Shown: positions 27,767 to 36,360 of the stretch, in pieces
Numbering within the stretch: the stretch's first letter is position 1
Layout: each line of letters opens with the position of its first letter
Assembly (NCBI RefSeq): GCF_900086985.1
Contig: NZ_LT593974.1
Span: 1,364,001 to 1,428,000, forward strand
Origin: Halomonas sp. HL-93
GTDB lineage: Bacteria > Pseudomonadota > Gammaproteobacteria > Pseudomonadales > Halomonadaceae
Length of the DNA: 64,000 bases
Reading direction: 5' to 3'
Translations under genes and position numbers: made by a program
Notes under the pieces: generated by a model
The model's database searches: none
Told to the model about the DNA's origin: nothing
What the model saw: the letters and a program-made list of their open reading frames with translations, nothing else

Positions 27767-28851
27767 AAGAAACTCTGCGCCAACGTTTAGATAGTTTTGC
27801 CGACCGGTTTGAAGAGCTGTCAATGCTGCTGTCTGACCCTGAGGTGATTCACGATCAGCAACGTTTTCGTGACTACTCCCGTGAATATTCAGAGCTTGAT
27901 GAGTTGGTAGGTGCCTGGCAGCGCTATCGTCGCATTGAAAGCGATATCGAGGCAGCGCAGCAGCTCAGCCAGGACAGCGACCCGGAGATACGTGAGCTCG
28001 CTGAGATGGAGATTGACGACGGTCGCGAGCAGTTGGACACGCTGGATACAGAGCTTAAACGGCTGCTAGTGCCCAAAGACCCGGATGATGGTCGCGGGGT
28101 TTACTTGGAAGTCCGCGCGGGTACCGGCGGCGATGAAGCCTCGTTGTTTGCCGGTGATCTTTTCCGCATGTATTCCCGCTATGCCGAAAAGCGTGGCTGG
28201 CGTGTGGAAGTCGTCAGTGCCAGTCACGGCGAGCAGGGTGGATATAAAGAAGTTATTTCGCGGGTCAAAGGCGACGGTGTGTATGCCCGCTTGAAGTTCG
28301 AGTCGGGCGCCCACCGCGTGCAACGCGTCCCCGCGACCGAATCCCAGGGGCGTATTCACACCTCGGCGTGTACCGTGGCTGTGATGCCAGAAGTTGACGA
28401 TGTTGGCGATGTGGATATCAACTCTGCAGATTTGCGAGTCGATACCTTCCGCTCCAGCGGCGCGGGCGGTCAGCACGTCAATACCACCGACTCGGCAATT
28501 CGCATTACCCACTTGCCGTCGGGCGTAGTCGTCGAATGTCAGGAAGAGCGCAGCCAGCACAAGAACCGCGCCAAGGCGATGTCGTTGCTGGCGGCGAAAT
28601 TGAAACAAAGCGCACAAGATGCCCAGCGCCAGAGCCAGGCCGATGCTCGCCGTTCGTTGGTGGGTTCGGGTGATCGCAGTGAGCGTATTCGCACGTATAA
28701 TTTTCCTCAAGGGCGAATTACCGATCACCGCATCAACCTCACGTTGTATAAGTTAACCGAAGTGGTCAGCGGTGAGCAGCTCGATGACGTCATTGACCCG
28801 CTGGTGCATGAGTATCAGGCGGAACAATTATCCGCCCTGCAGAATGCCTGA
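27763..28851 (+). CDS. prfA: peptide chain release factor 1
   Basis: RF1 terminates translation at UAA and UAG. The 362-residue protein has the codon-reading motif PAT (190-192, the P-x-T of RF1) and the GGQ motif (235-237). PrmC, encoded next, methylates that glutamine; the stop of prfA overlaps the prmC start by one base. Confidence 0.98.
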   Translation: MKETLRQRLDSFADRFEELSMLLSDPEVIHDQQRFRDYSREYSELDELVGAWQRYRRIESDIEAAQQLSQDSDPEIRELAEMEIDDGREQLDTLDTELKRLLVPKDPDDGRGVYLEVRAGTGGDEASLFAGDLFRMYSRYAEKRGWRVEVVSASHGEQGGYKEVISRVKGDGVYARLKFESGAHRVQRVPATESQGRIHTSACTVAVMPEVDDVGDVDINSADLRVDTFRSSGAGGQHVNTTDSAIRITHLPSGVVVECQEERSQHKNRAKAMSLLAAKLKQSAQDAQRQSQADARRSLVGSGDRSERIRTYNFPQGRITDHRINLTLYKLTEVVSGEQLDDVIDPLVHEYQAEQLSALQNA

Positions 28852-29702
28852 TGACACTGGATGCCTTGCTAAGAAAAGCCGCTGAACGGCTAGCTAATGC
28901 AGGCTCGACCAGCGCGCGGCTGGATGCCGAGGTACTGTTGGGCCATGTCGTGAAGCGCGATCGCACCTGGCTGTATACCTGGGGAGACAAAAGCTGCTCA
29001 ACCTGGCAGCACGCGCGGTTTGATGCCCTCGTTGCAGCCCGAGCCCAGGGGGTGCCCGTCGCTTATTTGACCGGGCAGCGCGAATTTTGGGGCCTAAACC
29101 TCGCTACGTCGCGGGATACGCTGATTCCCAGACCCGATACCGAAACACTGGTTGAATTGGCGTTAAGCCGAGCAGACTCATCCAGCGGTCGTTTGCTGGA
29201 TATCGGCACCGGAACAGGGGCAATTGCCCTGGCGTTTGCCAGCGAACGGCCCGGTTGGCAGATTATGGGCGTGGACCTGCTCCCCGCCGCGGTGGCGTTA
29301 GCACAAACGAATGCCGAACAGCTGGGGCTTGGCAATGCCAGCTTTCAGCAAAGCAATTGGTTTAGTGCCTTTGCTTCGCCCCATAAAGCCGCCACCTTCG
29401 ATATTATTGTCGGCAACCCGCCCTATATCGCGGCTGACGATCCTCATTTGAAGCAGGGTGACGTGCGTTTTGAGCCGGCATCTGCTCTCGTCGCCAAGGC
29501 CGACGGCATGGCCGATTTGCTACACCTTATCGTAACGGCGAAGGCTTACTTATCCGCTTCGGGTTGGTTAATGCTTGAGCACGGTTATGACCAGGCCGCC
29601 GCACTACGCGAGGCGATGCATGCGGCGGGCTACCACAACGTTGAAAGTGTTTGTGACCTGGGAGGCAACGAACGCGTTACGCTAGGCGTCTTTCAGATTT
29701 AA
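28851..29702 (+). CDS. prmC: release factor glutamine N5-methyltransferase
   Basis: PrmC (HemK) methylates the GGQ glutamine of RF1 and RF2. The 283-residue protein has the SAM motif LLDIGTGTGAIAL (116-126) and NPPY (189-192). It overlaps prfA by one base and closes the hemA operon. Confidence 0.97.
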   Translation: MTLDALLRKAAERLANAGSTSARLDAEVLLGHVVKRDRTWLYTWGDKSCSTWQHARFDALVAARAQGVPVAYLTGQREFWGLNLATSRDTLIPRPDTETLVELALSRADSSSGRLLDIGTGTGAIALAFASERPGWQIMGVDLLPAAVALAQTNAEQLGLGNASFQQSNWFSAFASPHKAATFDIIVGNPPYIAADDPHLKQGDVRFEPASALVAKADGMADLLHLIVTAKAYLSASGWLMLEHGYDQAAALREAMHAAGYHNVESVCDLGGNERVTLGVFQI

Positions 29703-29802
29703 CTTTGATTTACTGCGAGTTTCTCGTAACGACCGGCCAAACCCGACAGACACCTTGGCTGTTTATCTTCAACCGCCTGATTCATCAGCAATGGATCCTG
29801 CC

Positions 29803-30303
29803 ATGAAAGCAAAAAATAAAACGCTGGACCGTATCGATTTAAAAATTCTGCGCTGCCTGCAGGAAAACGCGCGAATTTCATACGTGGATTTAGCCACCGA
29901 GGTGGGCCTTTCCACTACGCCTTGCCTAGAGCGGGTTAAACGCTTGGAAAAAGCAGGGATTATTCGCGGCTATCAGGCGATACTCGACCCTCAGGCGCTC
30001 AAAGCCAACTTACTGGTGTTTGTCGAGATTAGCCTGGAAACCCAGTCGCCTGCCGTTTTCGATGAATTCAGGCGCGCGGTGGAAAAGCTGCCGCAAATTC
30101 AGGAATGTCACTTGGTGTCGGGGCAGTTTGATTACATTCTAAAGTGTCGTATCCCGGAAATGTCGGCGTATCGTCAGCTGCTCGGCGATGTCGTCTTGAC
30201 CTTGCCCGGTGTCAAAGAGTCGAAAAGCTACGTGGTCATGGAGGAGGTTAAAGAGAGCTTTAGCCTGCATGTGCCCAAGTTTGAGGAATTCGAGGAAAAG
30301 TAG
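29803..30303 (+). CDS. lrp: leucine-responsive regulatory protein Lrp
   Basis: A global AsnC/Lrp-type regulator of 166 residues. The N-terminal helix-turn-helix (LDRIDLKILRCLQENARISYVDLATEVGLSTTPCLERVKRLEKAG) and the RAM domain with ECHLVSGQFDYILKCR and PGVKESKSYVVMEEVKES match E. coli Lrp closely enough to call the orthologue rather than a generic AsnC protein. The ATG at 29803 is preferred; in-frame starts at 29755 and 29791 would add residues not found in Lrp. It lies 100 bases after prmC and 3 before moeB. Confidence 0.9.
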   Translation: MKAKNKTLDRIDLKILRCLQENARISYVDLATEVGLSTTPCLERVKRLEKAGIIRGYQAILDPQALKANLLVFVEISLETQSPAVFDEFRRAVEKLPQIQECHLVSGQFDYILKCRIPEMSAYRQLLGDVVLTLPGVKESKSYVVMEEVKESFSLHVPKFEEFEEK

Positions 30304-30306
30304 CCC

Positions 30307-31056
30307 ATGATGGACGACCCCACGCTGCTTCGTTACAGCCGTCAAATTATGTTACCGGAAGTAGATATCGGCGGTCAGCAGCGGCTGATCGATAGCCATG
30401 CGCTGATTATCGGGGCCGGTGGCTTGGGGTCACCTGCGGCACTGTATTTAGCGGCGGCGGGGGTTGGGCATATTACGCTGGTAGATGCAGACAGTGTTGA
30501 GCTGTCCAACTTGCAGCGTCAAATTGCCCACCAACAGACGAGCCTAGGTCAAAACAAAGCCGCTTCGGCGAAGGCCAGCATGCAGGCGCTCAATCCCCAG
30601 TGCCGTGTGAGTGTTGTGGCTGACCACGCTGACGGGAAGCAACTTGAGCGTTTGGCGGCCACCGCCGATGTGGTGCTCGACTGTACAGACCGTTTCTCTA
30701 GCCGCTACGCGATTAATGTCGCCACGCAAAAAGCCAAGGTGCCGTTGGTATCCGGTGCAGCCATCCGTTTTTCTGGTCAGTTGGCGGTGTTTGATCCTCG
30801 CGTGCCCGATGCGCCCTGTTACGCCTGTTTGTATCCCCCTGATGGACAAGGTGATGAGGCGCTAAGCTGCGCGGAAAGTGGCGTCATGGCACCGTTGGTC
30901 GGCATTATCGGCTGTTTTCAAGCGGTGGAGGCGTTCAAGCTGCTGAGCGGGGCAGGCAAGGCGCATCAGGGGCTATCACACTTCGACGCGCTAAGCGGAC
31001 ACTGGCGGCATTTTAATCTGCCGAGAGACCCTGCTTGCCCTGTGTGCGCGCCCTAA
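30307..31056 (+). CDS. moeB: molybdopterin-synthase adenylyltransferase MoeB-like
   Basis: An E1-like enzyme that adenylates the C-terminus of a ubiquitin-like sulfur carrier (MoaD or ThiS). The 249-residue protein has the nucleotide loop GAGGLGSPAALYLAAAG (36-52), the R-Q-I region, and two zinc pairs Cys171/Cys174 and Cys244/Cys247, plus Cys188. No rhodanese domain is present. MoeB and ThiF cannot be firmly separated by eye; gene neighbourhood near prfA-prmC favours moeB. Its stop shares CTAA with the convergent bactofilin gene. Confidence 0.88.
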   Translation: MMDDPTLLRYSRQIMLPEVDIGGQQRLIDSHALIIGAGGLGSPAALYLAAAGVGHITLVDADSVELSNLQRQIAHQQTSLGQNKAASAKASMQALNPQCRVSVVADHADGKQLERLAATADVVLDCTDRFSSRYAINVATQKAKVPLVSGAAIRFSGQLAVFDPRVPDAPCYACLYPPDGQGDEALSCAESGVMAPLVGIIGCFQAVEAFKLLSGAGKAHQGLSHFDALSGHWRHFNLPRDPACPVCAP

Positions 31057-31619
31057 AGTGAGTCGGTTTTTTCGCTTCCATAGCCGTCGTTAACCGGGAG
31101 ACTGGTACTTTGCGTATCAGCGCGGTTGTGGTCGCTTTTAGCCTTCCCGCTCCCGCCCTTTAGCTGCTGCGATGTAAAAACGCTGGCGAAAACGTCGTTA
31201 TCGGGGTTCATATCAATGCTGCCATGGAAAACGCTGCCGTCTTCCAGAACGAGACATGGTGTCGTAATGGTGCCCGTCACATTCGCCCCGTCATGAACCG
31301 TTACTTTATGCAGGGCAACCAAGTTGCCTTCTACGCTACCCGAAATGCGCAGGGTATGCGCATAGGCATCGCCATTTAGGCTGCCGTTGCTGCCAAGTGT
31401 CACGGTGTGTTGTTTGCAGGTCACGACGCCGGTGATCTGCCCTTCGATGGTAATGTCTTCGTCGCTATTAATGTCACCATGGACCTGGGTATTGCTACCA
31501 ATCACCGACGTGCTTTGCCGTGACGCTGTGGGCAGGCTTTTTTGCTCGGGATACGGTATTTTTTCTTCAGTGGCGGTCGCGCTTTGATGCGCGGCAGTGG
31601 ATTTAGCTTTACTGAACAT
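31053..31619 (-). CDS. bactofilin (polymer-forming cytoskeletal protein)
   Basis: A soluble bactofilin of 188 residues. The central beta-helix region (about 38-140) shows the repeating short strands with Gly and hydrophobic residues (VIGSNTQVHGDINSDEDITIEGQITG). The flanking N- and C-terminal tails are Ser/Thr/Lys rich and disordered, as usual. Bactofilins self-assemble without nucleotide and position cell-wall or envelope machinery. The start at 31619 has AGGA eight bases upstream. It is divergent to a second, membrane-anchored bactofilin at 31827, and its stop overlaps that of moeB by four bases. Confidence 0.9.
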   Translation of the reverse strand: MFSKAKSTAAHQSATATEEKIPYPEQKSLPTASRQSTSVIGSNTQVHGDINSDEDITIEGQITGVVTCKQHTVTLGSNGSLNGDAYAHTLRISGSVEGNLVALHKVTVHDGANVTGTITTPCLVLEDGSVFHGSIDMNPDNDVFASVFTSQQLKGGSGKAKSDHNRADTQSTSLPVNDGYGSEKTDSL

Positions 31620-31826
31620 GCGATGTTCCTGTCGGGTGGGGCCGTGTGCCAACGCGTAAATGCCAAAATGATGGCAGCCATATAGGTGAGTTTTTTAATC
31701 TACGCTGCTCATCTGCAAATCGAAGCGTAAAGATACCGCGCAACTCGCCTTGTATTCTCGCCGTTAACCTATCAGCTTCGGGTCTATAACCTTTATGCTT
31801 AATTAAAGGCGGGGGCGTCGCATCTC

Positions 31827-32423
31827 ATGGGTATTGAAACATGGCTGATTTTGCTGGGTGTTGCAGTAATGACGATGATCATTCTGGATGGTAAGCGTAA
31901 AAAGTTAAAAAAACGGACAGGGACCCGCCATAACACCTCAGGCCTGAACACCTTGACCGATGCCGTTGCGTTGTCTGGGGCTGGCGATATATTGCCGCTG
32001 GCCGAATCGCTCAATGTATCCGAGTCGCGTGGCGAGCCTTCGCAATATGACGGCGCTAAGTCGTTTGAAGATCGCAGAGAAGGAAGTCACCTGGGCGTCG
32101 CAACGCAAATAGCCGGAAAAGTCATTGCCCATGAGAGCGTGTCGATCAAGGGGCGCGTTGTGGGCGCCGTTATTGCTAAAAATCAACTGATTCAACTGAG
32201 CCCCAGCAGCATTGTTTGTGCTGATCTGGAGGGCGGGCATATCTGTATAGGTGGCCACCTAGACGGTGATATCCATGCAAGTGATAGATTGACATTGATG
32301 CCCAGTGCTACCGTTCGGGGGACGATGTCAACTAATCGCTTTGAGTGTCATTCAGGTGCAAGCGTTAATGGCACCGTGGCACGACAACGAATGGATGATT
32401 CCACACAAAAAAACGCCCGCTAG
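31827..32423 (+). CDS. membrane-anchored bactofilin with ZipA-like N-terminus
   Basis: A 198-residue protein in two parts. Residues 1-31 (GIETWLILLGVAVMTMIILDGKRKK) form a membrane helix followed by basic residues and closely resemble the N-terminal anchor of pseudomonad and halomonad ZipA proteins. After a polar linker (32-88), residues 90-185 form a bactofilin-type beta repeat (GKVIAHESVSIKGRVVGAVIAKNQ, GGHLDGDIHASDRLTL). The two bactofilin genes are divergent with 207 bases between their starts. The last codons overlie the terminator of the convergent ahpF. The role is inferred: a bactofilin tethered to the inner membrane, perhaps nucleating the soluble partner. Confidence 0.8.
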   Translation: MGIETWLILLGVAVMTMIILDGKRKKLKKRTGTRHNTSGLNTLTDAVALSGAGDILPLAESLNVSESRGEPSQYDGAKSFEDRREGSHLGVATQIAGKVIAHESVSIKGRVVGAVIAKNQLIQLSPSSIVCADLEGGHICIGGHLDGDIHASDRLTLMPSATVRGTMSTNRFECHSGASVNGTVARQRMDDSTQKNAR

Positions 32424-32433
32424 GTAGCGGGCG
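32407..32433 (-). terminator. terminator of ahpF, overlapping the bactofilin coding tail
   Basis: CGCCCGC (32414-32420) pairs with GCGGGCG (32427-32433) across TAGGTA, and on the minus strand a run of seven T follows (32407-32413). The A run and first arm are also the last codons of the plus-strand bactofilin, whose stop TAG is in the loop. Confidence 0.8.
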
Positions 32434-32492
32434 CGACGTAGTTAATGACGTCAAAGGAACCTATCCATTAGCGTGCTCAAAAAACCATGGAG

Positions 32493-34049
32493 TTAGTGGC
32501 GTATAAGGTAATCAAAGGCGCCCAGTGAGGCTTTGGCACCTTCGCCCATGGCAATCACAATCTGCTTGTAAGGCACAGTGGTGACATCGCCAGCAGCGAA
32601 AATACCCGGCACCGACGTCATGCCGTGGGCATCAACGATGATTTCGCCGCGTGGGCTCATCTCAATGGGCGAGCCTTTAAGCCATTCGGTGTTGGGCACC
32701 AGGCCGATTTGCACAAAGATGCCTTCCAGCACGACGTGTTTAATCTCATCGTTGGTACGGTCTTTATAGGTCAAACCATTCACGCGGCTACCGTCGCCGG
32801 TGACTTCTGTGGTCTCGGCGTTGAGGATGATATCCACGTTGGATAGGCTTTTGAGTTTTTTCTGCAGCACGGCGTCGGCGCGCATCTCCCCCATAAACTC
32901 GATCAGCGTGACGTGGCCGACAATGCCGGCAAGGTCAATCGCGGCCTCAACCCCTGAGTTACCACCGCCAATCACCGCAACATGCTTGCCCTTGAACAGC
33001 GGCCCGTCGCAGTGCGGGCAGTAGGCGACCCCTTTATTGCGGTACGTTTGCTCGCCGGGCACGTTCATTTCCCGCCAGCGTGCGCCAGTGGCTAATACCA
33101 AGGTTTTGCTTTTAAGCGTGGCGCCAGATTCCAGCGTGACTTCGTGTAAGCCACCTTCGCTTTCGGCGGCTTTTAGCGAGCTGGCGCGTTGCAGGTTCAT
33201 CACGTCGACTTCGTAATCTTTCACGTGCTCTTCAAGCGCGCTTACTAGCTTGGGTCCTTCGGTATGAGATACGGAAATGAAGTTTTCAATGCCCATGGTA
33301 TCGGCTACCTGGCCACCGAAGCGCTCTGCCGCAACGCCAGTGTTAATGCCCTTGCGCGCGGAATAAATAGCGGCTGCTGCCCCCGCTGGACCTCCACCAA
33401 TCACTAGGGTGTCAAAGGCGGCTTTTGCGTTAAGCTTTTTGGCTTCGCGCTCAGCGGCACCGGTATCCACCTTGGCGATGATTTGCTCAAGGGTCATGCG
33501 GCCTTGATCAAACGGTTTGCCGTTGAGGTAAATGCTCGGCACCGACATTATTTCGCGGGCTTCGACCTCGTCCTGGAACAGCGCGCCATCAATGGCAATG
33601 TGGCGAATATGGGGATTGACAACCGCCATCAGATTGAGCGACTGGACGACATCGGGGCAGTTCTGGCAAGACAGTGAGTAGTAGGTCTCAAAGACCAGCT
33701 CGCGATCGAGCGCGCGGATCTGGTCGAGTACCTCGTCACTGGTTTTGGGCGGGTGTCCGCCTACCTGAAGCAAGGCCAGCACCAGCGAGGTAAACTCGTG
33801 GCCCATGGGGATGCCCGCAAACACGACGCCGGTGTCTTCGCCAGACCGGTTAATGGCGAAGGAAGGCGTGCGAGAGTCTTGGCCTTCTGTCGACAGGCTA
33901 AGCTTATCGCTCAAGCCGCTAATGTCTTGCAACAGACTGAGCAACTCCTGCGATTTGTCACCGTCATCCAGCGAGGCGACGATCTCTAATGGCTGCGTGA
34001 CTTTTTCCAAATACGCTTTTAACTGATCTTTTAGATTGGCGTCGAGCAT
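32493..34049 (-). CDS. ahpF: alkyl hydroperoxide reductase subunit F
   Basis: AhpF is the NADH-dependent flavoprotein that re-reduces AhpC. From the ATG at 34049 it has 518 residues: an N-terminal double thioredoxin-like domain with Cys128/Cys131 (CQNC), an FAD domain starting [18 protein letters not shown], the thioredoxin-reductase-like redox pair Cys344/Cys347 (CPHC), and an NADH domain. An upstream in-frame start at 34091 is rejected because [10 protein letters not shown] matches the family N-terminus. It follows ahpC after a 209-base gap containing a strong hairpin. Confidence 0.96.
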   Translation of the reverse strand: MLDANLKDQLKAYLEKVTQPLEIVASLDDGDKSQELLSLLQDISGLSDKLSLSTEGQDSRTPSFAINRSGEDTGVVFAGIPMGHEFTSLVLALLQVGGHPPKTSDEVLDQIRALDRELVFETYYSLSCQNCPDVVQSLNLMAVVNPHIRHIAIDGALFQDEVEAREIMSVPSIYLNGKPFDQGRMTLEQIIAKVDTGAAEREAKKLNAKAAFDTLVIGGGPAGAAAAIYSARKGINTGVAAERFGGQVADTMGIENFISVSHTEGPKLVSALEEHVKDYEVDVMNLQRASSLKAAESEGGLHEVTLESGATLKSKTLVLATGARWREMNVPGEQTYRNKGVAYCPHCDGPLFKGKHVAVIGGGNSGVEAAIDLAGIVGHVTLIEFMGEMRADAVLQKKLKSLSNVDIILNAETTEVTGDGSRVNGLTYKDRTNDEIKHVVLEGIFVQIGLVPNTEWLKGSPIEMSPRGEIIVDAHGMTSVPGIFAAGDVTTVPYKQIVIAMGEGAKASLGAFDYLIRH

Positions 34050-34194
34050 GATCGAGACGACCTCGTAGCTAGCAAAGGTGAGTAACGGCAACTGGGTGGG
34101 CCAGCCGATTCCTGGGCTTAAATGTTTTAAGGCGGCTCAGCGCACTCTGGGTATAGCGTGCTGAGGCACAGGAAAAACAGTGCATAGAAAGCAA

Positions 34195-34215
34195 CACCCG
34201 GGCGATACCCGGGTG
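34195..34215 (-). terminator. hairpin between ahpC and ahpF
   Basis: CACCCGGG (34195-34202) pairs perfectly with CCCGGGTG (34208-34215) around CGATA. On the minus strand the following bases are TTGCTTTC, so termination would be partial. It would let ahpC be made in excess over ahpF. Confidence 0.6.
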
Positions 34216-34258
34216 CCTGGCGAAACGTCAACGAGCGCATTGCGGCGCCATGAAGCGT

Positions 34259-34822
34259 TTAGATTTTGCCGACCAGATCCAGCGACGGTGCTAGGGTTTC
34301 TTCGCCTTCTTTCCACTTGGCAGGGCAGACTTCGTTGGGGTTAGCACGCACGTATTGGGCGGCTTTTACCTTGCGCAGCAACTCTTCAGCATTGCGTCCG
34401 ATGTTGCCTGCATTGATTTCAACAATTTGGATCTTGCCATCAGGATCGATAACGAAGGTGCCGCGCTCGGCCAGGCCTGCGTCTTCGATGAGTACTTCAA
34501 AGTTGCGAGAAATCCGCAGCGTGGGATCGGCAATCATGGGAAACTGCAGCTTGCCGATTGTTTCGGAGCTGTCGTGCCATGCCTTGTGGGTAAAGTGCGT
34601 GTCGGTGGAAACGCTGTAGATTTCGACGCCAAGCTTTTTAAATTCTTCGTAGTTGTCTGCCAAATCGCCAAGCTCTGTAGGGCAAACGAACGTGAAATCG
34701 GCTGGGTAGAAGAAGAAGATGCTCCACTTGCCTTGCAAATCGGCATCGGAAACGTCAACAAATTCGCCGTTCAGGTAAGCGGTTGCATTGAACGGTTGGA
34801 CTGCTGTGTTGATTAAAGACAT
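34259..34822 (-). CDS. ahpC: alkyl hydroperoxide reductase subunit C (peroxiredoxin)
   Basis: A typical 2-Cys peroxiredoxin of 187 residues that reduces hydrogen peroxide and organic hydroperoxides. The peroxidatic Cys47 is in FTFVCPTE and the resolving Cys166 in NEVCPAKW. It reads first in ahpC-ahpF and has an OxyR-like operator about 80-115 bases upstream of its start. Confidence 0.98.
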   Translation of the reverse strand: MSLINTAVQPFNATAYLNGEFVDVSDADLQGKWSIFFFYPADFTFVCPTELGDLADNYEEFKKLGVEIYSVSTDTHFTHKAWHDSSETIGKLQFPMIADPTLRISRNFEVLIEDAGLAERGTFVIDPDGKIQIVEINAGNIGRNAEELLRKVKAAQYVRANPNEVCPAKWKEGEETLAPSLDLVGKI

Positions 34823-35145
34823 TCAGATCATCTCCATTGCTGACTAATAACAGTGAAATAATTTGCTGATTAGACTAAGGGCTAACGCCTGATGGTTAAA
34901 ATTGTAAAAAACCATCGCAGCGATAGCGGCGACCTATCATAACACCCGTTATTAGCCAATGTGAGCGCTTGCGCTACGCTTCAGGTTGAGGTGGCTGGGC
35001 ACAAGCGCAATAATTTTTGCGCATTGGCTTGCGATAGCGGGGCCCGCGCCGCAAAATCCGCACGGTCAGCCGCGGGATGGCGAGTGGACAAGCATATCGG
35101 CTGACTTGTCTGTGGTTATCGTTAGTCTCACTAAGGAGTAGGTAA
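34823..35145. other. 323-base divergent regulatory region ahpC | potF
   Basis: No gene is supported here. The left part holds the ahpC leader and an OxyR-type operator (34901-34937). The right part, before potF, is GC-rich around 35030-35056, where TTGCG and CGCAA enclose a GCGGG/CCCGC stem, a possible leader hairpin. AAGGAG lies at 35132-35137 before the potF start. Confidence 0.6.
34901..34937 (-). promoter_or_regulatory. OxyR-type operator upstream of ahpC
   Basis: On the minus strand four tetranucleotides are spaced exactly seven bases apart: ATAG-N7-CTAT-N7-ATGG-N7-CAAT. The OxyR consensus is ATAG-N7-CTAT-N7-ATAG-N7-CTAT, so 14 of 16 specified bases match. The position before a peroxidase gene fits peroxide-induced activation of ahpCF. 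oxyR itself is not in the window. Confidence 0.8.
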
Positions 35146-36252
35146 ATGGGGAACATTCACAAACTTTCCGGGGCCGTTGCGGCCATTTCACTTGTCGCAG
35201 CGGCAACCACGGTTCATGCCGATGATGAAGTGCGCGTGTATAACTGGTCTGACTATATTGCGCCCGATACATTGGAAAAATTCACGGAACGCACCGGCAT
35301 AGACGTCACTTACGACGTGTTTGATAGCAACGAAGTGCTCGATGCAGCGTTGCTTTCAGGCCGATCTGGATATGATGTGGTTGTGCCGTCCACCTACTAC
35401 CTGACGCGGCAAATGAAAGCCGAGGTGTATCAGCCGCTGGACCACGATAAAATTCCCAATTTAAAGCACTTGAATCCCACGCTGATGGAGAATCTGGAAC
35501 AGGTTGATCCAGGCAGTGAGTACTCGGTGCCTTATATGTGGGGAACCAACGGCATTGGCTACAACGTCGATCGCGTCGAAGAGATTCTAGGTGAAGACGC
35601 GCCCGTCGACAGTTGGGCATTGTTATTTGACCCGGAAATTACCAGTCAGCTCAGCGAAGCCGGATGTGGCTTGTCGATGCTGGATTCCGGCGATGAAATG
35701 CTATCGCCCGCAATGGTGTATCTGGGACTGGACCCGACCAATGAAAGCATCGAGGACCTTGAAGCGGCAGGCGAGTTGCTCGGCGAGGTTCGCGATGACA
35801 TGACCTATTTCCATTCGTCTCGCTATGTGTCGGACCTGGCCAACGGCGACATCTGCGTCGCAGCCGGTTACTCTGGGGATATTTTCCAGGCGGCTGACCG
35901 GGCTGAAGAAGCCGGGCGTGACTTTGAGGTTGCTTATAGTATCCCTAAAGAAGGCGCTGCACTGTGGTTTGACATGATGGCGATTCCCGCTGATGCACCC
36001 AATCCCGATAGCGCCCATGCCTTTATCAACTTTATACTTGACCCGCAAATCGCCGCTGAAATAACCGAGTACGTGCGGTATGCCAACCCTAACGCCGCCG
36101 CGGATGAGTATCTGTCTGACGAGATTCTCAACGATTCCGCCATCTACCCCGATACTGACGTGATGGATAACCTCTACGTTCAGGTTGAAAAGCCCCAGGA
36201 CATCCAGCGCGCTCGCACTCGTATCTGGAACCGCGTAAAATCCGGCCGTTAA
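35146..36252 (+). CDS. potF: putrescine/polyamine ABC transporter substrate-binding protein
   Basis: A periplasmic solute-binding protein of 368 residues with a signal peptide (cleaved after VHA, about residue 25) and the PotD/PotF signature DEVRVYNWSDYIAPDTLEKF at the mature N-terminus. The Asp/Trp-rich polyamine site elements include NWSDY and WGTNGIGYN. It precedes the ATPase and two permeases and is separated from them by a strong hairpin, which usually keeps binding protein above transporter levels. PotF (putrescine) is favoured over PotD (spermidine) by the potFGHI-like order, but substrate cannot be fixed. Confidence 0.93.
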   Translation: MGNIHKLSGAVAAISLVAAATTVHADDEVRVYNWSDYIAPDTLEKFTERTGIDVTYDVFDSNEVLDAALLSGRSGYDVVVPSTYYLTRQMKAEVYQPLDHDKIPNLKHLNPTLMENLEQVDPGSEYSVPYMWGTNGIGYNVDRVEEILGEDAPVDSWALLFDPEITSQLSEAGCGLSMLDSGDEMLSPAMVYLGLDPTNESIEDLEAAGELLGEVRDDMTYFHSSRYVSDLANGDICVAAGYSGDIFQAADRAEEAGRDFEVAYSIPKEGAALWFDMMAIPADAPNPDSAHAFINFILDPQIAAEITEYVRYANPNAAADEYLSDEILNDSAIYPDTDVMDNLYVQVEKPQDIQRARTRIWNRVKSGR

Positions 36253-36270
36253 GATACGTTCATCCGACGG

Positions 36271-36320
36271 CGAGCCCAGGCAGCTTCATATGATTGGCCT
36301 GGGCTCGCTGTTCGTTTTTT
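36271..36320 (+). terminator. hairpin and T run between potF and potG
   Basis: CGAGCCCAGGC (36271-36281) pairs perfectly with GCCTGGGCTCG (36297-36307); six T follow at 36315-36320, seven bases after the stem. Probably a partial terminator or 3' stabiliser of the potF message. Confidence 0.65.
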
Positions 36321-36360
36321 GATTGCCCGTTTTCTGCGGGCCTTTTGATGGGAGTGGCGA

